A DNA stretch of 64,000 bases from Bradyrhizobium diazoefficiens (GTDB taxonomy: Bacteria > Pseudomonadota > Alphaproteobacteria > Rhizobiales > Xanthobacteraceae): positions 6,510,001-6,574,000 of the forward strand of contig NZ_CP067101.1 of the NCBI RefSeq assembly GCF_016616425.1, written 5' to 3'. This document shows, one piece after another, positions 47,577 through 56,160 of the stretch; position 1 is the first letter of the stretch; each line of letters begins with the position of its first letter. The notes beneath the pieces were generated by a model, which searched no databases, had not been told where the DNA came from, and saw only the letters and a program-made list of their open reading frames with translations. The position numbers and the translations under genes are program-made.

Positions 47577-47900
47577 CTACTGCTTCTCGAACGGAATATA
47601 TTGCCGGTACTGCTTGGGCACCGAGCTGCGGTAGCGCGCCGGCACGGTTCCTGTGTCGATCGAATGATCGATTTCCTGCTGCCGCGTCATCTTCTTCTTC
47701 GCCGGCTTCTTCGACGCGCTCTTCTTGGAGCCGGTCGGCTGGCTGGAGCTGTCGGTGGTTGCGGCCGGTGCCGCCGTCGTTGCTGGCGCAGCGGTTGTCG
47801 CCGCTGGCGCCGCGGCGGGCGCGGTCTGGGCCAGCGCGAGCGGTGTTTGCATGATGAGCGCCAGCGCCGCTGTCGCGGCCAGCAAATATGACCTCTGCAT
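47577..47900 (-). CDS. Small secreted low-complexity basic protein
   Basis: 107-aa protein with a signal peptide (LLAATAALALIMQTPLALAQ), an Ala/Thr/Pro repeat region (APAATTAAPATTAAPAATT) and a Lys/Ser-rich part (KKSASKKPAKKKM) before a conserved-looking tail RYRSSVPKQYRQYIPFEKQ. GGAGG lies five bases before the ATG at 47900. Function unknown. Confidence 0.65.
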   Translation of the reverse strand: MQRSYLLAATAALALIMQTPLALAQTAPAAAPAATTAAPATTAAPAATTDSSSQPTGSKKSASKKPAKKKMTRQQEIDHSIDTGTVPARYRSSVPKQYRQYIPFEKQ

Positions 47901-48184
47901 CAGAACCTCCAAAAATTGCCCGATCCGAATGAGGCCAAGCCTAGGCCTGCCGGATCGGCGCGTGCAAGCCTGATCACGATAGACCGGAACCCGGTTACCA
48001 ACTGTGTCAGAGATCACATGGCTGGCTGCGGCTGCGTCATGATGGGCCCTATCACGACCGCAACGCAGCCTGCCGGCATCAAGACAGGCACGACCCTGCA
48101 TCAGACGAGCACTGAGAATACCAATCCAGGGAACATCGTGGGCCGGCCTGACATTCTGTCCACCTGCTCTCGAAGGAGATTGAA
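47901..48184. other. Leader/intergenic stretch, no gene seen
   Basis: No open frame here has a start signal I would trust. It holds the promoter region of the minus-strand secreted protein. Confidence 0.4.
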
Positions 48185-48409
48185 ATGCGCCGACGGTCGA
48201 TGATGCAGAGGCCGGGCGCATCACGCGGCAGGCCTCGTGGTCCAGCTCTCCCGATCGGTAGAGGTGCGCCGCGCCCAGCACAAATCAATTCAACGAAAAG
48301 TCATTCCGCGCCAGGCGATCATAAACCGGTCGCGTCCGGTTTGCTTTCAGATGGAAGTCGACATGCACGATGTCAGCGTTGGGCCCACCAGCCGACATTC
48401 GCGAAATGA
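48185..48409 (+). CDS. Possible small basic protein
   Basis: Frame of 74 codons with AAGGAG six bases upstream of the ATG, a good ribosome site. The product is Arg/Pro-rich at its start (MRRRSMMQRPGASRGRPRGP). Codon use is not typical of the neighbours and no family is recognised, so this may be a chance frame. Confidence 0.3.
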   Translation: MRRRSMMQRPGASRGRPRGPALPIGRGAPRPAQINSTKSHSAPGDHKPVASGLLSDGSRHARCQRWAHQPTFAK

Positions 48410-48419
48410 ATTAGCGAGC

Positions 48420-48596
48420 CTATTTTTCGGTACGCCAGCCGCCCAAGAGGAAGACTCTGCGTGCTCTACGCTTCGGCCCGGCTTGTTCCTGAACATCTAT
48501 TAAATCGACTGCATAGCGCCGCAACAAGAGCTTCGCCAAAACCCCGAGAATTAGAAACGGCGTCACATAGATCGCGAACGTTTCAACAGCCCTCAT
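48420..48596 (-). CDS. 58-aa single-pass membrane protein
   Basis: Starts at the ATG of 48594-48596 with GGAGAG seven bases upstream. The product has one membrane helix (YVTPFLILGVLAKLLL, about 10-25) and a basic cytoplasmic tail (GPKRRARRVFLLGGWR) ending at a TAG at 48420-48422. The architecture and clean ribosome site support a real gene. Function unknown; small membrane proteins of this layout often modulate larger membrane complexes. The 291 bases between its start and the next gene hold nothing I can support. Confidence 0.6.
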   Translation of the reverse strand: MRAVETFAIYVTPFLILGVLAKLLLRRYAVDLIDVQEQAGPKRRARRVFLLGGWRTEK

Positions 48597-48887
48597 GGCT
48601 ACTCTCCGCGATTAGGATTTTGCAGAGTACCACATGCCAGAATTATTGACAGGGTCGTTCCGGACTCACGAAGGTCTGCTGCTGAGGTCAAACTGCGAAG
48701 AGCTCTGGCCGAGCAACTCCCGTCCGCTGCGCCAACTTGAGCCGACCTCAGCGCCCGGCGCCGTCACTTCGCTTTCGGGCCACAAGCTCACGTTCGACCT
48801 TGAGAGTGATGGGAGCGGGGTACCCGGCGATGCTGGCCGGCGGGGCGAGTTCCAGTTTGTCCTCGCAATCTGACGTGAGTACACGCC

Positions 48888-49406
48888 TTAACGCGCGCCC
48901 GCGAGACCGCATTCCTCCAGCCGCGCCCCGAACCAGCGCGACAGCGGCTCATCGACCAGCCCGCTGACATAGACCTCCGACATCGTCACGTGGTGCCTGT
49001 CCAGCACCAGCAGCACGCCGATCCAGTAGGGAAACCAGACATGCACATCGGTCAGCGCCCTCAGCTTGTGCTGGTCGTGCTCGAGCGGCGTGTGGTTGCT
49101 GGCCTTGCGGATCTCGACGGCAAGAAGATTATTCGGGATCTCGCGCTGATGCACGACGACATCGGGGTAGATCGACTTTCCCAAATGGTCGTCGGTCGAG
49201 ATGATGGCGCCGTGCGGCAGATGCAGCGTGCGCTCGCCGAGCCGGTCGTAGTTGCAGTCGACTGACCAGCCGGAGAACTGCTTCTCCACATACACGGCGA
49301 AGCGGTGCGTGACCGCGCGCTCGCCGATATCCTTCTCGAACAGAAAATCTTCGTGGGCGTAGAAGTCCCGAAGCGCCGCGATCACCTTGTTCAGCTCGGT
49401 CTGCAT
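48888..49406 (-). CDS. Hypothetical protein with PD-(D/E)XK-like core
   Basis: 172-aa protein. The central segment SIYPDVVVHQREIPNNLLAV followed by EIRKASNH has the order of a PD-(D/E)XK nuclease core (P-D, then E-x-R/K), with Arg where Lys is usual. FPYWIGVLLVLDR follows. No signal peptide. Could be a non-catalytic nuclease relative. It lies 34 bp after the ThDP enzyme gene ends, on the same strand. Confidence 0.5.
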   Translation of the reverse strand: MQTELNKVIAALRDFYAHEDFLFEKDIGERAVTHRFAVYVEKQFSGWSVDCNYDRLGERTLHLPHGAIISTDDHLGKSIYPDVVVHQREIPNNLLAVEIRKASNHTPLEHDQHKLRALTDVHVWFPYWIGVLLVLDRHHVTMSEVYVSGLVDEPLSRWFGARLEECGLAGAR

Positions 49407-49440
49407 CGTGGCTCCGGGCCTTTGGCGCGCGCCGCCGCCT

Positions 49441-50988
49441 TTACATCTGGACTTCGATCAGCCGCGGCCCGGGCTCGGCGACGGCCTCAGTCAGCGCCTT
49501 GTTGAACTCGTCAGCATTGGTGACGGCACGGCCTGGCACCCCCATTCCCTTTGCCAGTGCCACGAAATCCAGCGTCGGACGGTCGAGTCGCAGCATGTCG
49601 TTGGCGCGCTGGCCGGGCTCGCCGGCGCCGACATTGTCGAACTCGCCGCGCAGGATCTGGTAGATGCGGTTGGCAAACACGATGGTGACGATATTGAGAT
49701 TCTCGCGCGCCTGGGTCCACAGCGACTGGATCGTATACATCGCGCTGCCGTCGCCGACCATGCAGATCACCTTGCGATCGGGACAGGCGATCGCAGCGCC
49801 GATCGACAGCGGCGTCGAGAAGCCGATCGAGCCGCCCATGTTCTGCAGCCAGTCGTGCGGGGCGGCCGCCGCCGTCGGCGGGAAGAAGCCGCGGCCGGTC
49901 GTGAGGGATTCGTCGACCATGATGGCGTTTTCGGGGATCGCACAGGCGATCGCCTGCGCGATCGAGGCGAAGGTGAGCGCGCCGGTCGGCTTGACCAGTT
50001 CCTGCAACGCCTGCGGCTTGACGTCCCTGGCGCTGGCTTTCACCGCGCCGGCGAGCGCCTCGAGCGCGGCGACCGAGTTCTCGCCCCAGGAGGTCATGCG
50101 ATGGACGACGCAGCCCTCGGGCTTGAGCATGCTCGGCTTGTTCGGATAGGCGAAGAACGCCACGGGATCGTCGGCCTCGACCAGCACGATGTGGCGGAAC
50201 CTGGCCAGCATCGGCAGCGCGTTCTCGATCACGTAGTGGATGCGATCGATCGAATAGCGGCCGCGGCCGCGTGCCATCCTGGGGCGGAAGGTCGGGCCCA
50301 TCACGGTGCAGCCGGTCTTGCTGGCGATGCGCTCGGCGAGCGCCAGGCCCTGCTCGCTCAAGGCGCTGCCGGTCATCAGCAGCAGCGTCCCCTCGCCGTC
50401 GCCGTGCAGGATCCTGGCGGCCTGCTCGACCGCCTGCGGCGAATAGCTAGCGCGCTGCTGCTCGGCCGGAACCTCCGCGATGCCGTCGGCCTCGTTCCAG
50501 GCGGTGTCGGCCGGTAGGATCAGGGTCGCGATCTGCGGCGGCGCGCTTTTGGCGGCGGCAATCGCCGCGGCGCCGTCGGCGGCGACCGATTTGGCATCCG
50601 GCGAGGTGCGGACCCAGGACGACATCGGCCGGGCCAGGCCCTCGACGTCCGAGGTCAGCGGCGCGTTGAAGCCGATATGGTAGACCGCGTGCTGGCCGAC
50701 GATGTTGACGATGCCGGAATTCGCCTTCTTGGCATTGTGCAGATTGGCAAGGCCGTTGGCGAGGCCGGGACCGAGATGCAGCAGCGTCGAGGCAGGCGTG
50801 CCCTTCATGCGGAAATAGCCGTCGGCAGCGCCGGTCACAACGCCTTCGAACAGGCCGAGCACGCAACGCATGCCGGGCACGCGGTCGAGCGCTGCGACAA
50901 AATGCATCTCGGAGGTGCCTGGGTTGGTGAAGCAGACATCCACCCCACCCTTGACCATCGTCCGCACCAGGCTTTCCGCACCGTTCAT
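49441..50988 (-). CDS. Thiamine diphosphate-dependent enzyme (acetolactate synthase-like)
   Basis: 515-aa three-domain ThDP enzyme. The catalytic Glu is in GLFEGVVTGAADGYFR (about 43-58); the cofactor motif is GDGSAMYTIQSLWTQ ... IVFAN near 405-435. Resembles the acetolactate synthase/benzoylformate decarboxylase group and is smaller than true IlvB; no small regulatory subunit is nearby, so it is probably a decarboxylase or oxidase-like paralogue. ATG 50988 has GGGAG seven bases upstream. Confidence 0.85.
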   Translation of the reverse strand: MNGAESLVRTMVKGGVDVCFTNPGTSEMHFVAALDRVPGMRCVLGLFEGVVTGAADGYFRMKGTPASTLLHLGPGLANGLANLHNAKKANSGIVNIVGQHAVYHIGFNAPLTSDVEGLARPMSSWVRTSPDAKSVAADGAAAIAAAKSAPPQIATLILPADTAWNEADGIAEVPAEQQRASYSPQAVEQAARILHGDGEGTLLLMTGSALSEQGLALAERIASKTGCTVMGPTFRPRMARGRGRYSIDRIHYVIENALPMLARFRHIVLVEADDPVAFFAYPNKPSMLKPEGCVVHRMTSWGENSVAALEALAGAVKASARDVKPQALQELVKPTGALTFASIAQAIACAIPENAIMVDESLTTGRGFFPPTAAAAPHDWLQNMGGSIGFSTPLSIGAAIACPDRKVICMVGDGSAMYTIQSLWTQARENLNIVTIVFANRIYQILRGEFDNVGAGEPGQRANDMLRLDRPTLDFVALAKGMGVPGRAVTNADEFNKALTEAVAEPGPRLIEVQM

Positions 50989-51255
50989 CGCAAGCTCCCG
51001 CAACCGGCCATGTCCCAAATATCCGTTCGATCAATCATTGTTTGCTGGGCCCGTCAAAGCAATAGGCGGCATCGCTGCCCTGCCCCGCATGACGATGCGC
51101 CGGTTTGGCTAATGTCCCGTTCCGGTAGGCAGGCGGCATGGTTGCCGATTTGATAACGTCGACGCAGCGTGACGTCGCTCACGGGGCCGTGGCTTGCGAA
51201 AACCCTGCAAATATGGCCTGTGGCCTTGTTGAATCGATTTTTGCTGGGGGGGACG

Positions 51256-51831
51256 ATGATCCGGTTTTTTGCCGCGCCGATTGCCGCAATGGCGCTGTTG
51301 CTGGCGGGCGCGACCGACGCATCCGCGGCGGGGATGATAGACTTCACGGGCACGAGCTCCACCGGCTATCTCGGCGGCGGCGCAAGCCCGATCCCCCGCA
51401 CCACCGTCATGTATCCGACCAACTACGCGCCGGGCACGATCGTGGTGAACACCGCCGAGCGGCGGCTCTATCTGGTGCTGACGAACGGCCAGGCGCTGCG
51501 CTACGGGATCGGCGTCGGCCGCGATGGCTTCCGCTGGGGCGGGGTGCACAAGATTACCGCCAAGAAGGAGTGGCCGGAATGGACACCGCCCTCGCAAATG
51601 CTGGCCCGCCGGCCCGACCTGCCGCGCCACATGAAGGGCGGCATCGAAAATCCGCTCGGCGCGCGCGCGATCTATCTGGGCTCGACGCTGTACCGCATCC
51701 ACGGCTCCAACGAGCCGGAGACGATCGGCCAGGCGGTGTCCTCGGGCTGCTTCCGCATGACCAATGACGACGTCACCGACCTCTACAGCCGCGTCGCAAT
51801 CGGCACTACGGTGGTGGTGCTCAACAATTAG
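51256..51831 (+). CDS. L,D-transpeptidase (YkuD domain)
   Basis: 191-aa secreted enzyme. Signal peptide at 1-25 (FFAAPIAAMALLLAGATDASA). The YkuD domain (ERRLYLVLTNGQALRYGIGV) carries the catalytic motif IHGSN ... SSGCFRM, with the Cys nucleophile. Makes 3-3 peptidoglycan cross-links or attaches outer-membrane proteins. A run of Gs before the ATG at 51256 is the ribosome site; it is a single-gene unit. Confidence 0.92.
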   Translation: MIRFFAAPIAAMALLLAGATDASAAGMIDFTGTSSTGYLGGGASPIPRTTVMYPTNYAPGTIVVNTAERRLYLVLTNGQALRYGIGVGRDGFRWGGVHKITAKKEWPEWTPPSQMLARRPDLPRHMKGGIENPLGARAIYLGSTLYRIHGSNEPETIGQAVSSGCFRMTNDDVTDLYSRVAIGTTVVVLNN

Positions 51832-51850
51832 AACCACGCCGGCGGTGCGC

Positions 51851-51995
51851 TCCCTCTCCCGCTTGCGGGAGAGAGTTGGGGAGAGGGCTGTCTCCACAGA
51901 GAGACTCCCCAAGAGGAGAGAGCCCTCACCCGCCGCGCGGGACGACGCTTCGCGTCGCCCGGCGACGGCGACCTCTCCCGCAAGCGGGAGAGGTG
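51851..51995. repeat. Intergenic palindromic repeat (CTCTCCCGCTTGCGGGAGAG type)
   Basis: Two arms built on CCTCTCCCGCTTGCGGGAGAG and CCTCTCCCGCAAGCGGGAGAGG, with GACGACGCTTCGCGTCGCC between. Same family as the elements at 10093, 30017, 30772 and 54269. Confidence 0.7.
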
Positions 51996-52110
51996 AACCA
52001 GCCCGCGGCTCCAGTCCGTTACTCTCTTGCTGCGGACAACGCCGGGAACCCGCGCCGCGTGAATCTGCGGTCTTGTGCGGGCGACGTGAATACGGCAGCG
52101 TCGCACAACG

Positions 52111-52926
52111 ATGAGCGCATTGAATTCGTCCACGGCCGCCGTCCGCTCCGCCCTGCTGGCGTTCGCAGCGCTCATATATGCGCCTGACATCGCGGCCACG
52201 GCCGCCGCAGGCGAATTGCCTGCGATCGCCTCGCGCCAGCGCGCCGAGAAGAAGAGCTTTACCGACGGCGAGATCGTCGACGGTTTCCTGAAGACGGCGT
52301 TCGGCGCCGAATACCACCTCGCCGGCCGCGTCGACCGCATCCGCAAATTCGACGGACCGGTGCGCGTGTACGCCGAGGGCGACCGCGCCGACCGCAAGAC
52401 GCAGCTCGCAAAAGTCGTTGCCGACATCGGCAAGCGCGTGCAGCACCTCGACATCGCCATGGTCGACACCAGCGAGGCCGCGAATGTGCGGGTGAAGCTC
52501 GTGCGCGACCGCGATCTGTTCCGCACCCTCACCAGCTTCTACGGCGCGGAGAAAGCGCGCGAGATTCGCACCTCGCTCGACCCGCAATGCCTATCAGGCT
52601 TCCGCAAGAACGACAATTTCGAGATCGAGCATTCCGACGTCATCCTCACCGTCGACAACGGTGATTTCATCTTCCTCGACTGCGCTTACGAGGAGCTGCT
52701 GCAATCGCTTGGGCCCATCAACGACACCGCGAGCGTGCCGTGGACCATGTTCAACGACGACGTCTCGATGGGCTATTTCGACGTCTACGATCAGTACATC
52801 CTCAATCTTCTGTACGACCCCCGCATCAAGGCAGGCATGACGGTGGCGGAAGTGAAAGCGGTGCTGCCCGCCGTGCTCACGGATGCGCGCGCCTGGGTGA
52901 AGCAGGTGAATGGCCTGAAGGAATGA
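52111..52926 (+). CDS. DUF2927 exported protein
   Basis: 271-aa protein with an N-terminal hydrophobic leader (SALLAFAALIYAPDIAATAA) and the DUF2927 domain (IVDGFLKTAFGAEYHLAGRV; PQCLSGFRKNDNFEIEHSDV; VPWTMFNDDVSMGYFDVYDQ; NLLYDPRIKAGMTVAEVKAV). Function unknown; distantly metalloprotease-like in form, but no HEXXH motif is seen. Single-gene unit. Confidence 0.85.
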   Translation: MSALNSSTAAVRSALLAFAALIYAPDIAATAAAGELPAIASRQRAEKKSFTDGEIVDGFLKTAFGAEYHLAGRVDRIRKFDGPVRVYAEGDRADRKTQLAKVVADIGKRVQHLDIAMVDTSEAANVRVKLVRDRDLFRTLTSFYGAEKAREIRTSLDPQCLSGFRKNDNFEIEHSDVILTVDNGDFIFLDCAYEELLQSLGPINDTASVPWTMFNDDVSMGYFDVYDQYILNLLYDPRIKAGMTVAEVKAVLPAVLTDARAWVKQVNGLKE

Positions 52927-52970
52927 CGTGATCCGTCGTCCTTCAAGCGCCGCTTCGCCCCGGAAAGAGT

Positions 52971-54245
52971 TCAGGCCGGAATCCGCACCGGCAGCGACTC
53001 ATACCCCTTGATGAAGCTCGAATAGATCCGCTTGGGCTCGCCGACAACCTCGATGCGGTCGAAGCGCTTCAACATCTCCTCCCAGACGATCCGCAGCTGC
53101 AGCTCGGCGAGGCGCATGCCGACGCAGCGGTGAATGCCGAAGCCGAAGGAGAGGTGGGTGCGCGGGCGCGGGCGGTCGATGATGAACTCGTTCGGCTTCT
53201 CGAACATCTCCTCGTCGCGATTGCCGGAGACGTACCACATCACGACGCGGTCGCCTTTCTTGATCTGCTTGCCGCCGATCTCGGTGTCTTGGAGCGCGGT
53301 GCGCCGCATATGCGCCAGCGGCGTCTGCCAGCGGATCACCTCGGGCACCATGGAATCAATCAGCGCCGGATTGGAGCGGAGCTTGTCGTACTGCTCCGGG
53401 TTCTCGTTCAACGCCAGCACCGAGCCGGTCATGGTATTGCGCGTGGTGTCGTTGCCGCCGACGATCAGCAGGATGATGTTGCCCATGAGATTGTCGGGGT
53501 CCATGTGGCGCGTAGCCTCGTTATGGGCCATCAGCGACAACAGATCGTTGCGCGGCGCCGAGTTGACGCGCTCGTTCCACAGCCTGGACATATAGGCGTA
53601 GCACTCGTCCATCTCGCGGCGGCGCTCTTCGGCGGAGGCGACGATGCCGCTCTTGGGCAGCGCGGTCGAAACGTCCGACCAGCGCGTCAGCTTGCGCCGC
53701 TCCTCCCAGGGGAAGTCGAACAGGGTCGCCAGCATCTGCGTCGTCAGCTCGATCGAGACACGCTCGACGAAGTTGAAGGTCTCGTTGCGCGGCAGATTGT
53801 CGAGTACGGTCTGCGAGCGCTGGCGGATCAGTCTTGCGAGCTCATCCAGATGCGTGGGCGTGAACATCGGCGAGACGGTCTTGCGCTGCGACGAATGCTT
53901 GGGCTGGTCCATCGCGATGAAGCTCGGCCAGTCATAGCCTTCCGGCACGTCGCGGATCGAGATACCGCCGAGCGTGGAGTCCGAGGAGAAGATGCCGTGA
54001 TTGGTGTCGACATGCATGATGTCGTTGTATTTCACCACCGACCAGTACGGCTCGATCGGTGCGTTGGTGCAGTAATGCACCGGCTCTTCCTTGCGCAGCC
54101 GCTCGAACCACGGCCACAGCGTGTCGTCCTGGAACAGCCTGGGCGCGCCGGGATGGAATTGCGCCAGCGGCGTCGCATAGGCCTCCTCGCGGGCCCGGCG
54201 CATGCGTTCGGCCTTGTCCACTTTAACCGGCGCTTGGATGTTCAT
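52971..54245 (-). CDS. Cytochrome P450, CYP153-type
   Basis: 424-aa soluble P450. Haem Cys374 is in HLSFGFGIHRCVGMRLAELQ; the I-helix has LIVGGNDTTRNTM; the ExxR motif is EVIRWQ. The N-terminal EPVHYCTNAPIEPYWSVVKY and PRKTVSPMFTP-like segment match CYP153, the alkane/fatty-acid omega-hydroxylase family. It is a tandem paralogue of the gene upstream. No ferredoxin or reductase partner lies in the window. Confidence 0.9.
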   Translation of the reverse strand: MNIQAPVKVDKAERMRRAREEAYATPLAQFHPGAPRLFQDDTLWPWFERLRKEEPVHYCTNAPIEPYWSVVKYNDIMHVDTNHGIFSSDSTLGGISIRDVPEGYDWPSFIAMDQPKHSSQRKTVSPMFTPTHLDELARLIRQRSQTVLDNLPRNETFNFVERVSIELTTQMLATLFDFPWEERRKLTRWSDVSTALPKSGIVASAEERRREMDECYAYMSRLWNERVNSAPRNDLLSLMAHNEATRHMDPDNLMGNIILLIVGGNDTTRNTMTGSVLALNENPEQYDKLRSNPALIDSMVPEVIRWQTPLAHMRRTALQDTEIGGKQIKKGDRVVMWYVSGNRDEEMFEKPNEFIIDRPRPRTHLSFGFGIHRCVGMRLAELQLRIVWEEMLKRFDRIEVVGEPKRIYSSFIKGYESLPVRIPA

Positions 54246-54268
54246 CGTCGTGGCTCCAGTTTGTTCTT

Positions 54269-54405
54269 ACCTCTCCCGCTTGCGGGAGAGGTCGGCGCGC
54301 AGCGCCGGGGGAGGGTCTTCTCGTCTCGGGCATTGTCCCGTTTCGGGGATTGTCCCGTTGCGGAGATACCCTCTCCCCAACCCTCTCCCGCAAGCGGCAG
54401 AGGGG
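54269..54405. repeat. Intergenic palindromic repeat between the P450 genes
   Basis: CCTCTCCCGCTTGCGGGAGAGG at one end and CCCTCTCCCGCAAGCGGCAGAGGG at the other. It occupies most of the gap between the two tandem P450 genes. Confidence 0.65.
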
Positions 54406-54434
54406 GCGCAGCATCCTCGTGGTGTAGCCCGAAC

Positions 54435-55700
54435 TTACGCTGCAATCTTCACCGGCAGCTCTTCCAAACCCTTCACGAAGCTCGAATAGACCCGCTTCGG
54501 CTCGCCGACCACATCAATATGGTCGAAACGCCTAAGGATTTCTTCCCAAATAATCTTGAGCTGGAGTTCGGCAAGCCGCAATCCCACGCAGCGGTGAATG
54601 CCGAAGCCGAAGGAGAGGTGCGTGCGCGGGCGGGCGCGATCGATGATGAACTCGTAGGGCTTTTCGATCGCCGTCTCGTCGCGGTTGCCCGAGACGTACC
54701 ACATCACGACCTTGTCACCTTTCCTGATCTGCTTGCCGCGGAACTCGAAATCCGAGAGCGCGGTTCGGCGCATGTGCGCCAGCGGGGTCTGCCAGCGGAT
54801 CACCTCCGGCACGAAACTGTCGAGCAAGGCGGGGTTTTCGCGCAGCTTGCGGTATTGCTCGGGGTGCTGGCTGAGCGCGAGAAGCGAGCCCGACATGGTG
54901 TTGCGCGTGGTGTCGTTGCCGCCGACGATCAGGAGGATCAGATTGCCGAGGAAATTCTTCGCATCCATATCGCGCGTTGCGGCACCATGCGCCATCATCG
55001 AGAGCAGGTCGCTCTTCGGCGGCTGGTCGATGCGCTCTTTCCAGAGGCGGGAGAAATAGGCTGCGCATTCCGCAAGCTCGGCCATCCGCTCGTCTTCCGT
55101 GGCGACGAGACCGTCGGGCCCGGGAATGGTGGTAGCAATGTCGGACCAGCGCGTCAGCTTCCGGCGGTCCTCCCAGGGAAAGTCGAACAGCACGGCCAGC
55201 ATCTGCGTGGTGAGCTCGATCGAGACGCGGTCGACCCAGTCGAACACCTCGCCCCGCGGCAGGTTGTCCAGGCACTCGGCCGAGCGCTTGCGGATGTTGA
55301 GCGCGAGGTTGTCCAGATGCGTCGGCGTGAACATCGGCGCCACGGTCTTGCGCTGCGCGGCATGACGCGGCGGGTCCATCGAGATGAAGCTCTCGCGGCG
55401 CAGGTCCGGATCGATGTCGCGGATGGTGATGCCGCCGAGCGCGGAGGCCGAGGAGAACACCGAATGGTTGGTCTCGATCTCCATGATGTCGTTGTAGCGC
55501 GTCACCGACCAGTATGGCCCGAACATCGAGTCCTTGCAGTAATGCACGGGATCTTCGCGGCGCAGGCGGTCGAAATAGGGCCAGAACGTATCGGTCCTGA
55601 ACAGTTCCGGATCGCCCGGATCGAATTGCTCGAGTGGCAATGACGTGGCGCGCGCGCGTAACGCGTCGAGCTTCGCCGCGCTCTCGATGGTCCCATGCAT
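54435..55700 (-). CDS. Cytochrome P450, CYP153-type (tandem copy)
   Basis: 421-aa P450 closely similar along its length to the neighbouring one: haem Cys371 in HLSFGFGIHRCVGLRLAELQ, I-helix LIVGGNDTTRNTM, EVIRWQTPLAHMRRT and GDKVVMWYVSGNRDE. CYP153 members hydroxylate the terminal carbon of medium-chain alkanes and fatty acids. ATG 55700 has GGGAG seven bases upstream; frame continues to 55766 without support. Probably co-transcribed with the downstream P450 across the repeat. Confidence 0.9.
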   Translation of the reverse strand: MHGTIESAAKLDALRARATSLPLEQFDPGDPELFRTDTFWPYFDRLRREDPVHYCKDSMFGPYWSVTRYNDIMEIETNHSVFSSASALGGITIRDIDPDLRRESFISMDPPRHAAQRKTVAPMFTPTHLDNLALNIRKRSAECLDNLPRGEVFDWVDRVSIELTTQMLAVLFDFPWEDRRKLTRWSDIATTIPGPDGLVATEDERMAELAECAAYFSRLWKERIDQPPKSDLLSMMAHGAATRDMDAKNFLGNLILLIVGGNDTTRNTMSGSLLALSQHPEQYRKLRENPALLDSFVPEVIRWQTPLAHMRRTALSDFEFRGKQIRKGDKVVMWYVSGNRDETAIEKPYEFIIDRARPRTHLSFGFGIHRCVGLRLAELQLKIIWEEILRRFDHIDVVGEPKRVYSSFVKGLEELPVKIAA

Positions 55701-55924
55701 GACCGTTCTCCCTGGCATCAACCGCGCGTTCTCGTTGAATTCTGCGCTGCGGTATTTGATTTGCAATTACAGCCGGTTGTCCGCGCCGGAGCAAGGGAGA
55801 GTTTTGCCGCATCCCGACCTTTGCCAGAGGTGGGCAGGGGTAGCCCGGATTGGCGAGCGGAAACGGACCCCGCATTCCCGGCGCAATGACCCCCTGCAAT
55901 TTTCCGGAAGACGTAGCCGGATGC

Positions 55925-56008
55925 TCACGGCTGGAACATCTCATGCTCGGCGGCGTGGTGGAGCACGTGGAGCCGGATGAACCCGCTGAGCAAGTCATTG
56001 AATTTCAT
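55925..56008 (-). pseudogene. Truncated PadR-family regulator (27-codon stub)
   Basis: From the ATG at 56006-56008 the complement reads MKFNDLLSGFIRLHVLHHAA then EHEMFQP and a TGA at 55925. This resembles the start of PadR regulators (helix 1 with IRLHVLHHA), which normally run for over 100 residues; the recognition helix and beyond are missing. It sits divergent from an MFS exporter, the usual partner of such regulators. The other bases of 55701-56160 hold no gene I can support. Confidence 0.5.
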
Positions 56009-56160
56009 GCAGCGCCTTTATCGGATTTCGTAAAGTTGGAACCGGAGTAAAATTGCCTTATTAGGCAGAAAGACCCAGCGGTGATTGCACCAGAATCAAA
56101 CCGGAGTGCGGTCTACGGCAAGCGCGAGAGCTGGCAAAGCTCCACCGAGGGCCTGACGGC

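Noticed and set aside
53130..55643. An 837-codon plus-strand open frame opposite the two P450 genes
   Set aside because: It is antisense to two genes with clear haem motifs. High-GC codon bias produces long antisense frames, and the product has no recognisable domain.
55850..56050. A 66-codon plus-strand frame upstream of the MFS gene
   Set aside because: It overlaps the PadR stub on the other strand and has no start signal or domain.
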